64,000 bases of DNA, taken from Pomphorhynchus laevis (taxonomy: Eukaryota > Acanthocephala > Palaeacanthocephala > Echinorhynchida > Pomphorhynchidae). This document shows, one piece after another, positions 60,827-64,000 of this stretch (the first letter of the stretch is position 1; the number at the start of each line of letters is the position of its first letter). The stretch spans positions 1-64,000 of the forward strand of contig WNNJ02002991.1 of assembly GCA_012934845.2 (NCBI GenBank), written 5' to 3'. The translations under genes and the position numbers were made by a program. The notes under the pieces are model-generated. The model had not been told where the DNA came from, did not search any database, and saw nothing but the letters and a program-made list of their open reading frames with translations.

Positions 60827-60990
60827 ACGAGGAGAAAGACGAGCAAATATATTTGCTGCTGTACATGCAATGGTCAAGCAGCACGGTGCAAAGGATGTGT
60901 TTGCGCTCGCTCTAAGAGGAGCTGTAACAATCGCCGTGCTAGTAACTGTCAGAATAATTTTGCAGTAATCGCTGATGTATTGGGCGGAAC
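60827..60990 (+). other. Cys-rich block, right arm only
   Basis: The frame that leaves the satellite reads YICCCTCNGQAARCKGC, then CARSKRSCNNRRASNCQN: a C.C.....C..C.C......C pattern recalling CXC (tesmin/TSO1-like) domains. It leads without a stop into the N-terminal part of the RT element. The left arm has lost this block, so it is probably part of the original element. Confidence 0.5.
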
Positions 60991-61059
60991 CAATTTAACT
61001 GGACCATCGCGAACTTCGGAATCCCCGACTCACTTGTCTCGGGGGAAGGCAGTTGGCTT

Positions 61060-63527
61060 ACTTACAAATAATCACGTTCCTTGCCTCAATGTGTGTGCCG
61101 AGGACTCGATAAAAGCAATCTACCTGCAAGTCATCAAATGGCGTCCCAATTTGTTTCGCCTACCACGGTGCAACGAGAGTAGGAAATTTCTTAACGAGCT
61201 GGCTTCCTTGTTCGAACTTGCGACAACGGATGATGATGGTTCTATATGATGAGAGCAGCAATTCTGTGCCAAAGCTGCCTTCAGAAGGTTGTTGCGAACA
61301 AAACCTGTTTGAATAGAAGGATTTTGTCGCGCCGGTTAGCTTTATGGGAAAGTCGCAACTATCACGATTTGATACAAGAAGGTATGTGCATACAAAATAA
61401 TATTGATCGGCTACGGCATCAAAAAAAATGACTCTGACTGGCATAACTTGTGTCTAAGACTATTTCAATCTGGTAAGGTAAGTGCAGCAGTGAAAGTCAT
61501 AAACGATAATTACGATGCTATTTTTTTGCACTCTTCCACAATAATGGATGGTATCTCGGTTAAACAGATTCTAGAATTGAAACATCCTCCGGGCGCTGAA
61601 ATTGATAAGTCAGTAATACTTGACAGAGAATAATACGGCAGTGCAGAGTTTCATCATTCTCTCTTTGAGCAGATTGACGGAAGACTATCTTGTGCAGCTC
61701 GGACTCGTGGAGCGGCCGGGCCGTCTGGGGTAGATGCTTCTGGATGGCAAGTATTTGTGAGCGGCTTTGATAGAGATTCATTTCGTCTTGCTACGGCCCT
61801 CGCTTCCTTGTCAAAAAGACTAGAGTGTGTTCCAGTTTAGAGAGGCACCCACAAGTGCCTTAGTAGCGTGCAGGTTGATTGCCCTCAGTAAAAATACGGG
61901 AGTCAGATCGATCGGTATTGGAAAGGTGTATTGGAGGATCATAGCGAAGGCAGTTTCGACGGTAATATCGCCCCAGATTAAGTCAGTCGCCGGAAACACA
62001 CAATTATATGCAGGACAACAAGCAGGAATGGAATACATTGTTCGGACAGCAAGATAAGCCCTACGTAGTGGGTTGGGAAAGTGCATCTTGACCATTGATG
62101 CGAAAAACGCGTTCAATGTCATAAACCGCAAGCTCAGTTTTCACAACATGGAAAAAATCTGTTTCGATGAAGGGACTGCACCCCCGTGTACAGCAACTAT
62201 GGTATGCAGACGATGTTACGTGCGTGGGAACGCCAGAAGATCTTTTTAAATTCTTCGAATCCATGAAAAGTATTGGACAGTTTTATGGGATCTACGTAAA
62301 CACGATGAAATGTAAAGTTTTAGCGGGTCCGGCCGAGATAGAAAAGTGCCAACCTTTCGAATCGCACGGTATCCCGATTCACACTGACGGACTAATTATA
62401 CTCGGGTGCCCAATCGGTTTTCAAGCATATGAGGAGGAACATATTAAGCTAATGATTCAAAAATGGATAGCTCTGATAGAGCGGTTGAGCGAGGTAGCTG
62501 CAATGTCTATGCAAGTGTCTTACTGGTTGCTTACGAACTGCGTACAGCAAAAATGGAGACATATACAACGGGCATGCCCGTGTGATCCCGAATAGTTTGC
62601 CCTTCTTGAGAGAGCAATAAGAAAGAACATGGTTGATAAGTTAATCGTCGAGCAACCGTCCGATCTTATGTATAGAATTCTAAGCCTCCCATTGCGGTTT
62701 GGAGGCTTGGGAATTGCGACCCCCTGTGTAACCTTGGTAAAATAGTGGCAATACTCTGCTATAATGTGCCAGGCTCTTGACTCGTCTGAGGATTCGGACT
62801 CGCTTGCGTCTTGTTTGCAGACTGCGTCCGAGAAAATAAGGCGTATGAGACAGCTCGACCTGAAGAAAGTCTTTCAAGCAATTTCTGAAGAATGCGATCC
62901 TTACAGAAAGATTGCGCTTGAACACGCTACGGTGAAGGATGCTTCAAGTTGCCTCAACATTCTACTGTCTGAGTATCACGATTTTCGCTTGAGTAATACA
63001 GAATTTTGCGACGGCATTGCGACAAGATATAACACAGCATTATTGCAAGCCCCTTGAACTCTGTTCAACACACGAAACCAGAAATTGAGCCTACGCTGAC
63101 ACCGGTGGACTCAAACATTGTATTTTCGTGTCAGGCTACATCGAGGGATATACACGCGAAATTGGACATAAGTTTCCAAGGTCTTTTCGGCATACAGACT
63201 GAGTGGTCCTTGATGAACGTATCGATATTCAACCCATTTGCAAGGTTGTATGTGCTGAGGTCCGTTGATGCTGCGTTTGGATGCCATGCACTGAGGAAGA
63301 TCTCAAAGTACTCGAAACGAGTAACAAAGATTGAACGAGCAATATTTCTGCCGGTCATTATGTCAGCATTAGGAGGACTCGGAGCTGATGCAAGCAAAGT
63401 AATTAAAAGGGCGGCGAAGATAGCTTCTAGGAGCAACAACCAGGCATATTCTGAGTGCGTTGCGCAGTTCAGAAAATGTATTGGAATCAGACTTGTGCGA
63501 GCAAATTCGTGGTGCTTTGGAAACTGA
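61060..63527 (+). pseudogene. RT element in right arm
   Basis: Same parts as the left copy: N-terminal part (61060-61640), fingers (61827-62057), palm with WYADDVTCVG (62167-62595), thumb, and the C-terminal domain (62764-63057 and 63054-63527). Two deletions remove the CKCG...H...C motif that the left copy keeps and shift the frame. Dead. Confidence 0.65.
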
Positions 63528-64000
63528 ACTCATGAACGGATGTCTAAGTCGGTAGATCCGAGGGTTTAATGACTTTGAATTCAAGCATTTGTATTTTGGG
63601 CCTATTTGCGGGAACCCTGATTCTGTTATCTTTTCTCAAGAAATAAAAATTATTATTAAAAAATATTATTATATAATATTATAATATTATATAATAATAT
63701 TATATAATATTATATAGTCGAATAATATTATACAATATTATATAGTCGAATAATATTATATAGTCGAATAATATTATACAGTTTAATAATATTATATAGT
63801 CGAATAATATTATATAGTCGAATAATATTATATAGTCGAACGGGCATTCTTCATTCCTGCCATACTTTCAAACTCTGGTGGCGCTGGCAAACAAACTGAG
63901 TCTCCTAAAACGGATTGCAAGACTTAAGTCAGAGAGAAGAGAGACAAGATATTCAGACGTTATTTCAATATTGCGTTCAAAAATAGGCGTCCGTCTTGCA

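Larger units (their letters stand above)
56161..64000 (+). repeat. Large inverted repeat, right arm
   Basis: Counterpart of 44485-51122, running past the window end. Differences from the left arm: about 1,160 bp more satellite, an extra Cys-rich block at 60827-60990, two deletions of about 22 and 87 bases near 63057-63090, and scattered single changes. Confidence 0.95.

Overview
The window is AT-rich nuclear DNA of an animal, most likely an insect or other arthropod. It has long GT-AG introns, many LINEs of several clades, a Penelope-like element, a Ty3/gypsy fossil, (TA)n tracts and an Hsp90 gene fragment. There is no bacterial gene organisation, and I cannot name the species.

Layout. 1-8160: three head-to-tail copies (A, B, C) of one Jockey-like LINE, all on the + strand, with a period of about 3,900 bp. 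Copy B has an intact ORF2. 8161-12260: a 109-bp tandem repeat, then a fourth LINE (D) of a related family in the same orientation. 12261-13860: AT-rich spacer. 13875-39572: one host gene on the + strand, the most notable object here. 39573-43260: degraded minus-strand LINE copies. 43450-64000: a very large inverted repeat (arms at least 44485-51122 and 56161-64000). Each arm carries an endonuclease fragment, a 13-bp satellite and a reverse-transcriptase element. The 5-kb spacer holds LINE pieces, a repeat cluster and a Ty3/gypsy fossil.

The host gene (my reconstruction from splice sites and phase, with no homolog recognised) has ten coding exons over 25.6 kb and would encode a 272-residue secreted protein. 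Exon 1 is a 20-residue signal peptide. Four micro-exons of exactly 5 nt follow (GCAAG, GGACG, GATAG, GGAAG). Each enters in phase 0, leaves in phase 2, and is followed by a 67-103 nt exon that enters in phase 2 and leaves in phase 0. The last exon encodes a 127-residue domain that looks like degenerate EF-hands. Every micro-exon plus partner is a multiple of three (72, 108, 105, 90 nt), while skipping a micro-exon alone runs into a stop at once. The introns hold a Penelope-like element, LINE remnants, palindromes with hammerhead-like cores, an Hsp90 fragment and minisatellites.

The very long ORFs in the inverted-repeat arms (833 and 1273 codons) are not genes. They arise because the 13-bp satellite has no stop in any of the three frames it cycles through.
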